Shown: in pieces, positions 21,283 through 32,082 of the stretch
Position numbering within the stretch: position 1 is the first letter of the stretch
Layout of the letters: the number at the start of each line of letters is the position of its first letter
Assembly (NCBI GenBank): GCA_007115705.1
Contig: QXEO01000239.1
Location: 1 to 64,000 of the forward strand
DNA from: Dactylis glomerata
Lineage: Eukaryota; Streptophyta; Magnoliopsida; Poales; Poaceae
DNA: 64,000 nucleotides
Reading direction: 5' to 3'
The notes under the pieces: model-generated
What the model saw: only the letters and a program-made list of their open reading frames with translations
What the model was told of the DNA's origin: nothing
Database searches by the model: none
Made by a program: the position numbers and the translations under genes

Positions 21283-22048
21283 ATGGCTAATCCTGAAAAC
21301 ACCAAGTTGTGTCACTTTACTAGCACGAACAATAGTGATTTTATCTGCACTCCTATTGCGCCACCTGCTCCTGCTGCAAACTTTTATGAGATTAAGCCTG
21401 CTTTATTGAACCTTGTTATGAAAGAGCAATTTTCTGGTGCCAGTACTGAAGATGCTGCAGCTCATCTCAACAATTTTGTTGAGATGTGAGATGCAGAAAT
21501 ATAAGGATGTAGAAAGTGATATTATTAAGCTCAAGTTGTTTCCTTTTTCTTTGAGAGGAAAAGCTAAAGATTGGTTGCTATCTTTGACTAAGAATAGTAT
21601 TGATTCATGGGCTAAGTGTAAGGATGCTTTTATTGGTAGATACTATCCTCCTGCTAAAATTATATCTTCGCGTAGCAATATTATGAAGTTTAGTCAATTT
21701 GATAATGAACATGTTGCTCAAGCCTGGGAAAGAATGAAATCTATGATAAAGAATTGCCCCACTCATGGACTGACTACTTGGATGATTGTTCAAACTTTAT
21801 ATGCAGGACTGAATTTTTCTTCGAGGAACCTATTGGATTCAGCTGCTGGAGGCACTTTTATGTCCCTTACCTTGGGCGCTGCAACGAAGCTACTTGACAA
21901 CATGATGGTAAATTATTCTGAATGGCACATCGAGAGAGCTCCACAAGGTAAGAAGGTAAATTCTGTTGAGGAAACCTCTTCCTTGAGTGATAAGATTGAT
22001 ACCATTATGGCTATGCTTGCTAATGATAGAACTCATGTTGATCCTAAT
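21283..22048 (+). pseudogene. gag: Outer Gypsy gag, N-terminal part
   Basis: ATG at 21283 (MANPENTKLCHFTSTNNSDF). The retrotransposon gag core follows, with FPFSLRGKAKDWL and RYYPPAKI. A two-base deletion at about 21485 (after NNFVEM), judged against the intact relative at 28990, shifts the frame. Downstream codons continue in the second frame (from about 21485) to the MITE-like insertion at 22052. The rest of the gene lies at 30813-32082, beyond the inner element. Confidence 0.85.
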
Positions 22049-22051
22049 AAT

Positions 22052-22284
22052 GGGGCTGTTTGGATGCCGCCAGTGCTAGCCCTGCCAATTCGCGGGCGAG
22101 CCAAAAAATTGGCGAACGATTCCTACGCCCGCACCTCACCAAAATATTGGCGTGAAATGAACCAGGGAAGGCAAGCCAGCGAAGGCATGCCAATTTATTG
22201 GAGTCGAACCAAATGAGAAACCAACTGCTCAGTCAACGCCAATTTTTTGGCAGGGCGGCTCTTGGATCTAATCCAAACAGGCCC
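22052..22284. mobile_element. MITE-like insertion in gag
   Basis: 233 bp present here but absent from the otherwise similar gag at 28990-27365. The ends are inverted (GGGGCTGTTTGGAT and, on the other strand, GGGCCTGTTTGGAT) with AAT on both sides (22049-22051 and 22285-22287). Inside, GAGCCAAAAAATTGGCG on the left mirrors CGCCAATTTTTTGGC on the right. A 3 bp duplication suggests a PIF/Harbinger-type MITE, but AAT is not the usual TWA, so the superfamily is open. Confidence 0.75.
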
Positions 22285-22310
22285 AATGTTCCTTTAGCCT
22301 CTTTGGTTGC

Positions 22311-23936
22311 TGATTTCTAGTTTGTTGGTGAACCCCAAGAGAAGGTTTTGATGAATATAGCAGCAAGTTTTCCCTCAGTTAAGAACCAAGGTATGTTGAT
22401 CAGGAAAACAGCAGACAATACGACTGAAGGTGATGCGGACTGGCTTAGCAACAGCTTCGGACAATTTATATGTGGCGCCTCGTCCAAGCTTTGCTTTGCT
22501 AGCTGCAACACAAAACCTACACACAACACAACCAAATACTTTGTTCCCAACTTGCGATGAGGTTGTCAATCTCACCGGTTTGCTTGAAACAAAGGTTATG
22601 AGCGTATCGAGTGGAAAACAGTAGAAGTATGTGAGTAAAGTAAACAGTGCGAGTAAAGTAAACAAGTGATAGCAATATGATGGAAATAGGACCGGGGTCC
22701 ACAGTTCACTAGTGGTGTCTCTCCATAAGATAAATAGCACATGCTGGGTAAATAAATTATAGTTGGGCAATTGATAGAATAAAGATAAACGTGATATGTC
22801 GAGAAGATCACTATGCGATTTACTCTAGGCATTACAACAAAATACATAGACCGCCATCCAACTGCATCTATGACTAATAATCCACTCACAGGGATATCAT
22901 CCGAACACCCCATGAGTATTAAGTTGCGAACAACAGATACTTGCATTAAGCAAAGTGTGTAATGTAAACAAAGCATATGCCCTTGAGCATATGAATGTTG
23001 TTTTCTCCCTAGTGGCAACAGCACATCTACAACCTTAGAGGTTTCTATCACTCCCCCAGATTAAATAGAGGCATGCACCCACTATCGAGCATAAATACCC
23101 CCTCTTGGAGTCACTAGCAACTACTCGGCCAAGATAGCTACTAACAACGGATAGCATGCAAGATCATAAACAACATAGAGATAACATAAGATATATTTTA
23201 GTATAGCAACTCAATCATAACACCAATATTCATCGGATCCCAACACACCAAACATGTAGAATTACATAACAATGATCTCAATCATGTAGGGCAGCTCATG
23301 AGATCTAAACATGAAGCACATGGTGGAGGAGACAACCATCCAGCTACAGCTATGGACCCATAGTCCAAGGTAGACTACTCACTCATCGCTCCGGAGGCAA
23401 GCATGGCGATGAAGAAGACCTCCGGTGGCGATTCCCCTCTCCGGCAGGGTGCCGGGAAGAGCTTCTGGACCCTCCCGATCTTCGGGTCGACGGCGGCGGC
23501 GGATCGCGATGTGTTCTAGAAAATTGATCGGGTACTTAGGTTTTTTCCGTCGGGAGGTCTTTATAGGCGAAGGAGCATCATCAGAAGTGGCCCGAGGTGC
23601 CCTCACACATAGAGGGCGCGGCCAGGGGCTGGGCCGCGCCTCCCTGGTGTGTGGGGCCCTCGTGGCCCCCCTCCAGCTCCTCTTCGGATCTCTGGAAGCT
23701 TCTGGGAAAAATAAGACTTTAGGAACTTGTTTCGTCCAATTTCGAGAATATTTTCTGTGTAGCACTTCTGAAACACAAAAACAGCAGAAAACAGGGAACT
23801 GGCACTGTGGCGACTTGTTAATAGGTTATTTCCGGAAAATGCATAAAAATGCCACGAAGTGTAACGAAACAGTAGGCAAATGGTGTAAAAACAAGCATGG
23901 AGCATCAAAAATTATAGATACGTTGGAGACGTATCA
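22311..23936 (-). repeat. 3' LTR of the inner Gypsy
   Basis: 1626 bp. The minus strand starts TGATACGTCTCC at 23936 and ends at 22311 beside the GTTGC duplication. It is closely similar to 29185-30807. Confidence 0.9.
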
Positions 23937-26872
23937 AGCATCCCCAAGCTTAACTCCTGCTCGTCCTCGAGTAGGTAAGTGATAACAAAAGAATAATTGT
24001 TGAGGTGATATGCACCTACACAATCTTGATCATATATGTAAGCATTTGTGAGCTGGAATCATAAGAACTTAAAATATGGGCATGAAAGATATAATCTTGA
24101 CAATAAGAACTTAGCAACCATGTTGTAAACATGCAAATGAACACAAACAAAAGATCATGAAAATGAAACAATGAAAGTCAAACGTGTGTTCCGATCATAA
24201 TGAAAAACATACAAATGGTTTTCAGCTTGTCCTTCATAGAGAGCAAAACATAAATGCATAGGACACCTTCAAGTTTAAGAGGGCGACTAGATACAAATAA
24301 TTTGAGAACAAGTGAAACCAACAATATGAATCAATCAATGAAAACTTTGGGACAATGCACATTATACTAAGAATGACAACTATGCTCTCTTAATGGTGCA
24401 TAAAGATAGAAGGTGGTGACTCAACATAAAAGTAAAAGAAAGGCCCTTCGCGGAGGGAAGCAGTGATTGCAAGTTTTATAGACCTTCAAAAATTATGTTA
24501 CTTACCGGCTTTGAGCTCTCATTGCCCCCATCATATGCATCTTGAATGGTTAAAGTTAATGCGAGAACAATTATGATGCATATGCTTGACAAATCATAAG
24601 TCGAAAACCTCATGCCCCGTGAATACGAGTACCCAAACCTCATGCTACTTTAATTAGAGTCCAAAGCAAGGCTCTTGTCATTGTAAGTATATATGTATCA
24701 TCGAGAACTTCCAACGGGGTACCTCCATGCCTGATGACATGGAACAAGCCCACATCAAAATGACAGGACAAGCAGACAATGAACACCTCAACATCTCTTT
24801 TATTTGCCATTTGTTTAGCTTTTTATTTTGAGATGCGTCGTTGAATGTCCACTATGGGTATGCTGCAAATTTTTACCATGAATTATGCATGGCTTAGATT
24901 GGCGGCCCATGCGTTTCCTTAACACATATACAAACTCCATGATCCCCGCAAGATTCCCAATTCATTTCACACCGCGGGCATCCATAAACAAAAGATCACG
25001 ATATCAACTCAAATAAGAAGTGCAATGTTGAAAGCTTGCCCCATGACCAGATGGATGGTCTAGTATCCAACTTACAACTTGCAAGCATAACAACACAACA
25101 TAAGAGACCACAATGTCAAATTTTTAAGAACAGGAAAAAGTAAAGTGTGCCTTCCGGTTCGTGAGAGCTTTACTGACCAATTTTCGCATAACACTGATAA
25201 GAGTTTAATTTGAAGAGAAAATAAAAGCAAGTCAAATTTACTTGGAATAGCAAATTGCTAGTAGGTATGTATGGTGGACACTTTGGAAAACTTGGCTTTT
25301 AGGAGTTGGATGCATGAGTAGAGCTCATACTCAATACAAGGCGAGGGCTAGCAAAAGACTGGGAGCGACCAACTAAGAGAGCAATAATGGCCATAATCAT
25401 GCAAAGCGACAAAGCAACATTAAAAGAAGCATAAGATGGCATCAAAAGTCAAAAAACTAAATGATCATAGAGGCTATTGGCGACTTTGTAAGAGTCTAAC
25501 ATGTGTGAGCATGCGCCAAGTCAACCCAAATAAAGCATCAAAGAGAAAACCAAAATAATGCTTCCATACGATAAAAACAACGCATGATTTTTTCAAAGGC
25601 TCATTAAGCAATCTCAGTTATTTGAGACAAGTCATGCTACAGCAAAACCACTAAGCATACTATAAAAAAGACATCAAGCATGACATGAAAAAGCCTAAGC
25701 CGCAGTCTACACAAGCTCCTTCTTGTACCACTTTTTTTCATAAAGCTTTTTCTCTTTTCCAACACCATTTGAACTTTTTATAAACACCTCTTTTGATGAA
25801 AACCAATAAAGATCAGAGGCAAAAATACACCTTGATGAAAATATATGACAAGGTCTGAACGCAAATCAAGGCAAAAATGAAAACCAAAAGCAGTAGCAGA
25901 AAAAGAAGAACACTCGGTTTTTGATTAGAATGAAAACTAGAGCGTTCTTGGCAAATGAAAAGCAAGGCAACTTCTCCAAAAGAAATTTGTTGGGGTCCAA
26001 CAATTTATTGCAGCAAACAAAACTAAACTAACTAATAAAACTAAAACAACTGACGCTCCAAGAAAAACACATAGTGCATGAAGGAATAAAAATATAGTGT
26101 TTTGAAAGGTGACCTGATTTTTGCCGATGAAGAAGGGGTGCCTCGGGGGCATCCCCAAGCTTTGACGCTTGTACTTCTTGGATATTTCTTGGGGTGATGC
26201 ATGGGTATCCCCAAGCTTGAGATTTTGTCAATTCTTCAACTCATCTCATCATTCTCCAATCCCTACACTTGAAAACTTCCTTCATACAAAACTAAACACA
26301 AATCTATTAGCAACATTAGTGTAAGCATAACATATAATCAACCTTTTTGCTTCAGGTTTCAACCCAAAAACACCACATATAAAGTATATACTACTGTAGC
26401 AACTTCCCCAAAAGTTCCGTGATCAAAAGAACTCAAAAACAAAGCGATAAAGCGGCAAAAATGAATAGTGGCAGAAATCTGTCAAAACAGAACAGCTGAC
26501 AAAGGTAGAATTTTTGAGGGGTTTTCTGTTGCTCAAATCAAAAAGTGTTCAACCAACAAAAGTTTGGATATAACCTGGGGCATATGCACAAGAAATTTCA
26601 TGTCCAAAAGATATACAGAGAATTTTTACGAAATTTTACGGTGCAGCACCAAAAACAGTTTCAGGACAGCAACATCCCCAAATCTTTACCTCACTCGAAT
26701 TAGAGGCTTATCTTGGCACAACAATGAAATAAAAATGATAAGGAGAGGTCATTACAGTAGTAATGACTTCCAAGACTCAAATAAAATAAAAAGTACGGGA
26801 AATAAAACATTGGGTTATCTCCCAAGAGTGCTTTTCTTTAACGCCTTTGAGCTAGGCGCAGAAAATTGCGAA
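23937..26872 (-). other. Inner Gypsy 3' non-coding region
   Basis: About 2.9 kb between the protease stop and the 3' LTR with no RT or integrase. It aligns along its length with 32083-35018 of the outer element. A short hydrophobic frame (25937-26158, with PPRHPFFIGKNQVTFQ) has a counterpart in the outer copy. The polypurine tract is probably the GAGTTAAGCTTGGGGATGCT just before the LTR. Confidence 0.6.
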
Positions 26873-27361
26873 TCAAGTAACATCAAGTGATGAAGCATCA
26901 AGCTCATAATTTGCTCTAAGAATAGAGTAAAAAAGCAATTTCTTTCTTTTCCTAGGGAAGTGTTCCATACCTTTGTTGAGTGGGAATTGATATTTGATGG
27001 TGCCTTCTCTCATATCAATGATGGCACCTACAGTTCGAAGAAAGGGTCTTCCCAAAATAATGGGACATGAAGCATGGGATTCAACGTCCATAACGAGAAA
27101 ATCAATGGGAACAAGGTTATTGTTAACCATAATAAGAACATCATTAATCCTTCCCAAAGGTTTCTTCTTAGCAACATCAGCAATAGGAACATCATAATAA
27201 CATTTTTCAAGAGGTGGTAAATCAAGCATGTCATAAATTTTTCTAGGCATGATAGAAATACTAGCACCTAGATCACATAAAGCATGGCAATCAAAACCAT
27301 TAACATGCATATCAATGATGGGTTCCCAACCATCTGCTAACTTCTCAGGAACAGAAGCTTT
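26873..27361 (-). CDS. Inner Gypsy retropepsin-like aspartic protease
   Basis: Protease that would mature the gag product inside the particle. The catalytic motif is CDLGASIS (D-L-G-A where many have D-S/T-G), with the later I-L-G-R-P-F-L motif that closes the retropepsin fold, and the frame ends ELDASSLDVT. In the outer element this region is in one frame with gag. Here it is separated from gag by a TAG at 27363-27365 in the same frame, so it has no start of its own that I trust; MHVNGFD at 27310 is the first ATG. It was either translated by readthrough or lost with this copy. Confidence 0.75.
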   Translation of the reverse strand, partial: KASVPEKLADGWEPIIDMHVNGFDCHALCDLGASISIMPRKIYDMLDLPPLEKCYYDVPIADVAKKKPLGRINDVLIMVNNNLVPIDFLVMDVESHASCPIILGRPFLRTVGAIIDMREGTIKYQFPLNKGMEHFPRKRKKLLFYSILRANYELDASSLDVT

Positions 27362-27364
27362 TTG

Positions 27365-28990
27365 CTACAACTTTTCATCCCTAATTTTCATGAGAGCATT
27401 GGTAATATGCTTAGTAAAAGCAATATTTAAGGAACTAGCATTGGGAGTCAAAGCAAGCTTTTGCAAGAACAAAATAACTTCAGATATATTGCAGCCATCA
27501 ACATCAAAATCATTAAAAGAAGTAGAGCTATCATCTCCTACATTCCGAAAAATTTCAGCACTCTTTTGAGAAAAAGTTTTGGTAGTTTTAGGCTTTTTAA
27601 CACAAGGAGTGGGAGTTTTCTCTACACCAATCAAAGTAAGAGGATTGCTAGCATTAGGAACAACATCATTAGAGGTAGTAATAGTACAAACTTTCATATT
27701 CCTAGCAATCTTATCCTCTCTTTCCCATCTAGCATGCAATTCTGCTAACAATCTAATATTTTCATCAATTCCAACTTGAATAGCATTAGCAGTAGCAAAA
27801 GGATCAGGCTTAGCGGACATTCTGTTAACCAAAGAGGATTGCACATTAGACAAAGATGAAATATCGGTTTTGGCTTTGGAAACCTTAGCTTGCAATTCAG
27901 GAATAGCCTTATTTAAATTTTCAAGTTGATGACTAATAGTCCTCAACAGAGCTGATTGCTCCTCCATAGTCTTAGTAAACAACTTATTTTGCTCATATTG
28001 CATTTGCATAAAATTCTTGGTAGCCTTTTCAAGTTCTAAAAACCTCTCTTCACTAGGCATTTTAGGTCTACCAAGATAGACAGTTTCACCATTAGAGGGA
28101 AACGACCTATAGTTGTTACTAGCAAAATTGTTCCTATAAGCATTGTTGTTAAAATTATTGTTTCTAATGAAGTTCACATCAACATGCTCTTCTTGAGCAA
28201 CCAAAGAGGCTAAAGGAACATTATTAGCATCAACATGAGTTCTATCATTAGCAAGCATAGCCATAATGGTATCAATCTTATCACTCAAGGAAGAGGTTTC
28301 CTCAACAGAATTTACCTTCTTACCTTGTGGAGCTCTCTCAGTGTGCCATTCGGAATAATTTACCATCATGTTGTCAAGTAGCTTTGTTGCGGCGCCCAAG
28401 GTAAGGGACATAAAAGTGCCTCCAGCAACTGAATCAAGTAGGTTCCTCGAAGAAAAATTTAGTCCTGCATAAAAAGTTTGGAGAATCATCCAAGTAGTCA
28501 GTCCATGAGTGGGGCAATTCTTTATCATAGATTTCATTCTTTCCCAAGCTTGAGCAACATGTTCATTATCAAATTGACTAAACTTCATAATATTGCTACA
28601 CAGAGATATAATTTTAGCAGGAGGATAATATCTACCAATGAAAGCATCCTTACACTTAGCCCATGAATCAATACTATTCTTAGTCAAAGATAGCAACCAA
28701 TCTTTAGCTTTTCCTCTCAAAGAAAAAGGAAACAACTTGAGCTTAATAATATCACTTTCTACATCCTTATATTTCTGCATCTTACATAGCTCAACAAAGT
28801 TGTTGAGATGAGCTGCAGCATCTTTAGTACTAGCACCAGAAAATTGCTCTTTCATAACAAGGTTCAACAAAGCAAGCTTAATCTCATAAAAGTTTGCAGC
28901 AGTAGCAGGTGGAGCAATAGGAGTGCAGATAAAATCACTATTGTTCGTGCTAGTAAAGTCACACAACTTGGTGTTTTCAGGAGTAGCCAT
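27365..28990 (-). CDS. gag: Inner Gypsy gag, open reading frame of 541 codons
   Basis: Structural protein of the virus-like particle. The ATG at 28990 (MATPENTKLCDF) was chosen because it matches the start in the outer copy and follows the primer site; open codons run further upstream without homology. The gag core spans residues about 60-230. Repeated Asn-rich VNFIRNNNFNNNAYRNN lies near residue 290, a coiled coil of Glu/Lys at about 330-400, and a conserved FATANAIQVGIDE block near 420. There is no CCHC zinc knuckle. The frame ends at TAG 27363-27365, where the outer copy reads CAA and continues into the protease. Confidence 0.85.
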   Translation of the reverse strand: MATPENTKLCDFTSTNNSDFICTPIAPPATAANFYEIKLALLNLVMKEQFSGASTKDAAAHLNNFVELCKMQKYKDVESDIIKLKLFPFSLRGKAKDWLLSLTKNSIDSWAKCKDAFIGRYYPPAKIISLCSNIMKFSQFDNEHVAQAWERMKSMIKNCPTHGLTTWMILQTFYAGLNFSSRNLLDSVAGGTFMSLTLGAATKLLDNMMVNYSEWHTERAPQGKKVNSVEETSSLSDKIDTIMAMLANDRTHVDANNVPLASLVAQEEHVDVNFIRNNNFNNNAYRNNFASNNYRSFPSNGETVYLGRPKMPSEERFLELEKATKNFMQMQYEQNKLFTKTMEEQSALLRTISHQLENLNKAIPELQAKVSKAKTDISSLSNVQSSLVNRMSAKPDPFATANAIQVGIDENIRLLAELHARWEREDKIARNMKVCTITTSNDVVPNASNPLTLIGVEKTPTPCVKKPKTTKTFSQKSAEIFRNVGDDSSTSFNDFDVDGCNISEVILFLQKLALTPNASSLNIAFTKHITNALMKIRDEKL

Positions 28991-29156
28991 TTCAACAAAA
29001 CTAAAAGTAGACAAGTAAAAACAACTATCAAGGATTCTAATTTTTGTTTGTTTTTGATATAAAACGATGCAAGTAAAAATAAAGTAAAGCAAAACTTAAA
29101 ACAAAGTAAAGGATGTGCGTGCGAAAAACTCCCCTTGCAGAAGTCTTCCACTTCTT

Positions 29157-29173
29157 CCCCGGCAACGGCGCCA
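29157..29173 (-). other. Primer binding site of the inner Gypsy
   Basis: The minus strand reads TGGCGCCGTTGCCGGGG, the Asp-tRNA type used by many grass Gypsy elements, eleven bases inside the 5' LTR. Confidence 0.85.
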
Positions 29174-29184
29174 GAAAGCTTGAT

Positions 29185-30807
29185 TGCTAGTTTGTTGGTG
29201 AACCCCAAGAGAAGGTTTTGATGAATATAGCAGCAAGTTTTCCCTCGGTTAAGAACCAAGGTATGTCGATCAGAAGAAGAGCAGACAATACGACTGAAGG
29301 TGATGTGGACTGGCTTAGCGATAGCTTCGGACAATTTATATGTGGCGCCTCGTCCAAGCTTTGCTTTGCTAGCTGCAATGCGGAACTTGCACACAACACA
29401 ACCAAATACTTTGTTCCCAACTTGCGATGAGGTTGTCAATCTCACCGGTTTGCTTGAAACAAAGGTTATGAGCGTATCGAGTGGAAAACAGTAGAAGTAT
29501 GCGAGTAAAGTAAACAATGCGAGTAAAGTAATTAGGTGATAGCAATATGATGGAAATAGGACCGGGGTCCACAGTTCACTAGTGGTGTCTCTCCATAAGA
29601 TAAATAGCACATGCTGGGTAAACAAATTACAGTTGGGCAATTGATAGAATAAAGATAAACGTGATATGTCGAGAAGATCACTATGCGATTTACTCTGGGC
29701 ATTACAACAAAATACATAGACCGCCATCCAACTGCATCTATGACTAATAATCCACTCACGGGGATATCATCCGAACACCCCATGAGTATTAAGTTGCGAA
29801 CAACAGATAATTGCATTAAGCAAAGTGTGTAATGTAAACAAAGCATATGCCCTCGAGCATATGAATGTTGTTTTCTCCCTAGTGGCAATAGCACATCTAC
29901 AACCTTAGAGGTTTCTGTCACTCCCCCAGATTAAATAGAGGCATGAACCCACTATCGAGCATAAATACCCCCTCTTGGAGTCACTAGCAACTACTCGCCC
30001 AAGATAGCTACTAACAACGGAGAGCATGCAAGATCATAAACAACATAGAGATAACATAAGATATATTTCAGTATAGCAACTCAATCATAACACCAATATT
30101 CATCGGATCCCAACAAACCAAACATGTAGAATTACATAACAGTGATCTCAATCATGGAGGGCAACTCATGAGATCTAAACATGAAGCACATGGTGGAGGA
30201 GACAACCATCTAGCTACTGCTATGGACCCATAGTCCAAGGTAGACTACTCACTCATCGCTCCGGAGGCAAGCATGGCGATGAAGAAGACCTCCGGTGGCG
30301 ATTCCCCTCTCCGACAGGGTGCCGGGAAGAGCTTCTGGACCCTCCCGATCTTTGGGTCAACGGCGGCAGCGGATCGCGATGTGTTCTGGAAAATTTGTCG
30401 GGAACTTAGGTTTTTTTTCCATCGGGGGTCTTTATAGGTGAAGGGGCATCGTCAGAAGTGGCCCGAGGTGCCCTCACACATAGGGGGCGCGGCCAGGGGC
30501 TGGCCTGCGCCGCCCTGGTGTGTGGGGCCCTCGTGGCCCCCCTCCAGTTCCTCTTCGGATCTCTGGAAGCTTCCGAGAAAAATAAGACTTCAGGAACTTG
30601 TTTCGTCCAATTCCGAGAATATTTCTTGTGTAGCACTTCTGAAACACAAAAACAGCAAAAAACAGGGAACTGGCACTGTGGCGACTTGTTAATAGGTTAG
30701 TTTTAGAAAATGCATAAAAGTGCCACGAAGTGTAACGAAACAGTAGGCAAATGGTGTAAAAACAAGCATGGAGCATCAAAAATTATAGATACGTTGGAGA
30801 CGTATCA
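29185..30807 (-). repeat. 5' LTR of the inner Gypsy
   Basis: 1623 bp, minus strand TGATACGTCTCC ... CCAACAAACTAGCA. A TATA box (CTATAAAG on the minus strand) lies at about 30430-30437. Confidence 0.9.
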
Positions 30808-30812
30808 GTTGC

Positions 30813-32082
30813 TCAAGAAGAGCATGTTGATGTGAATTTCATTAGAAACAATAATTTTAACAACAATGCTTATAGGAACAATTTTGCTAGTAACAATTAT
30901 AGGCCGTATCCTTCTACCAATGGTAATGGTTATGGTAATCCTTATGGTAATTCCTCCAACAACACTAGGGCCGCACCCTCTGAACTTGAAGTCATGCTCA
31001 AAGACTTCATGGTAAAACAATCTGCTTTTAACAAGTCTGTTGAGGAAAAGTTAGGCAAAATTGATATTCTTGCTTCTAAAGTTGATAGCCTTGCTCATGA
31101 TGTTCAACTTCTGAAATTAAAAGTGTTGCCTAATGATGTGGAAGAGAACAATGTTTTTGCTACTGCTAATGCTATTCAAGTTGGAATTGATGAAAATGTT
31201 AGATTCTTAGCAGAATTGCATGCTAGATGGGAAAGAGAGGATGAGATTGCTAGGAATATGAAAGTTTGTACTATTACTACCTCTAATGATGTTGTTCCTA
31301 ATGCTAGCAATCCTCTTACTTTGATTGGTGTAGAGAAAACTCCCACTCCTTGTGTTAAAAAGCCTAAAACTGCCAAAACTTTTTCTGAAAAGAGTGCTGA
31401 AATTTTTCGAAGTATAGGAGATGATAACTCTATTTCCTTTAATAATTTTGATGTTGATGGCTGCAATATATCTGTAGTAATTTTGTTCTTGCAAAAGCTT
31501 GCTTTGACTCCCAATGCTAGTTCTTTAAATATTGCTTTTACTAAGCATATTACCAATGCTCTCATGAAAATTAGGGATGAAAAATTGCAACAAAAAGCTT
31601 CTGTTCCCAAGAAGTTAGAAGATGGTTGGGAACACATCATTGATATGCATGTTAATGATTTTTATTGCCATGCTTTATGTGATCTAGGTGCTAGTATTTC
31701 TTTCATGCCTAGAAAAATTTATGATATGCTTGACTTACCACCGCTTGAAAAATGTTATTATGATGTTCCTATTGCTGATGTTGCTGAGAAGAAACCTTTG
31801 GGAAGGATTAATGATGTTCTTATTATGGTTAACAATAACCTTGTTCCCGTTGATTTTCTCGTTATGGATGTTGAATGCCATGCTTCATGTCCTATTATTT
31901 TGGGAAGACCCTTTCTTCGAACTATAGGTGCCATCATTGATATGAGAGAAGGCACCATCCAATATCAATTCCCACTAAAGAAAGGTATGGAAAACTTCCC
32001 TAGGAAAAGAAATAAATTACTTTTTGACTCTATTCTTAGAGCAAATTATGAGCTTGATGCTTCATCTCTTGATGTTACTTGA
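30813..32082 (+). pseudogene. gag-pro: Outer Gypsy gag C-terminal part fused to retropepsin
   Basis: Continuation of 21283-22048 after the two insertions. One open frame runs from the gag Asn-rich block (FIRNNNFNNNAYRNN) through a coiled coil (LGKIDILASKVDSLAHDVQL), the conserved ATANAIQVGIDENVRF block, KLQQKAS where the inner copy has its stop, and the protease (CDLGASIS ... PIILGRPFL), to a TGA after SLDVT at 32082. It differs from the inner gag between residues about 310 and 410: a different coiled-coil segment and an extra GNGYGNPYGNSSNN stretch. The two elements are therefore distinct subfamilies. Confidence 0.85.

Larger units (their letters stand above)
22311..30807 (-). mobile_element. 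Inner gag-protease Gypsy retrotransposon, reverse orientation
   Basis: LTRs 22311-23936 (3') and 29185-30807 (5'), 5 bp duplication GTTGC (22306-22310 and 30808-30812), inserted in the gag of a relative. The order on the minus strand is 5' LTR, primer site, gag (28990-27365), retropepsin (27361-26873), then a 2.9 kb non-coding stretch and the 3' LTR. There is no RT, RNase H or integrase. The 8497 bp copy is the most complete of its type in the window. The 3' LTR has four extra bases near its inner end (TGATTTCTAG against TGCTAG). Confidence 0.92.

Noticed and set aside
25937..26158. Hydrophobic frame as an envelope-like gene
   Set aside because: Short, no signal peptide or glycoprotein pattern, and differences from the outer copy include several amino-acid changes. 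Kept only as part of a finding on the conserved tail.
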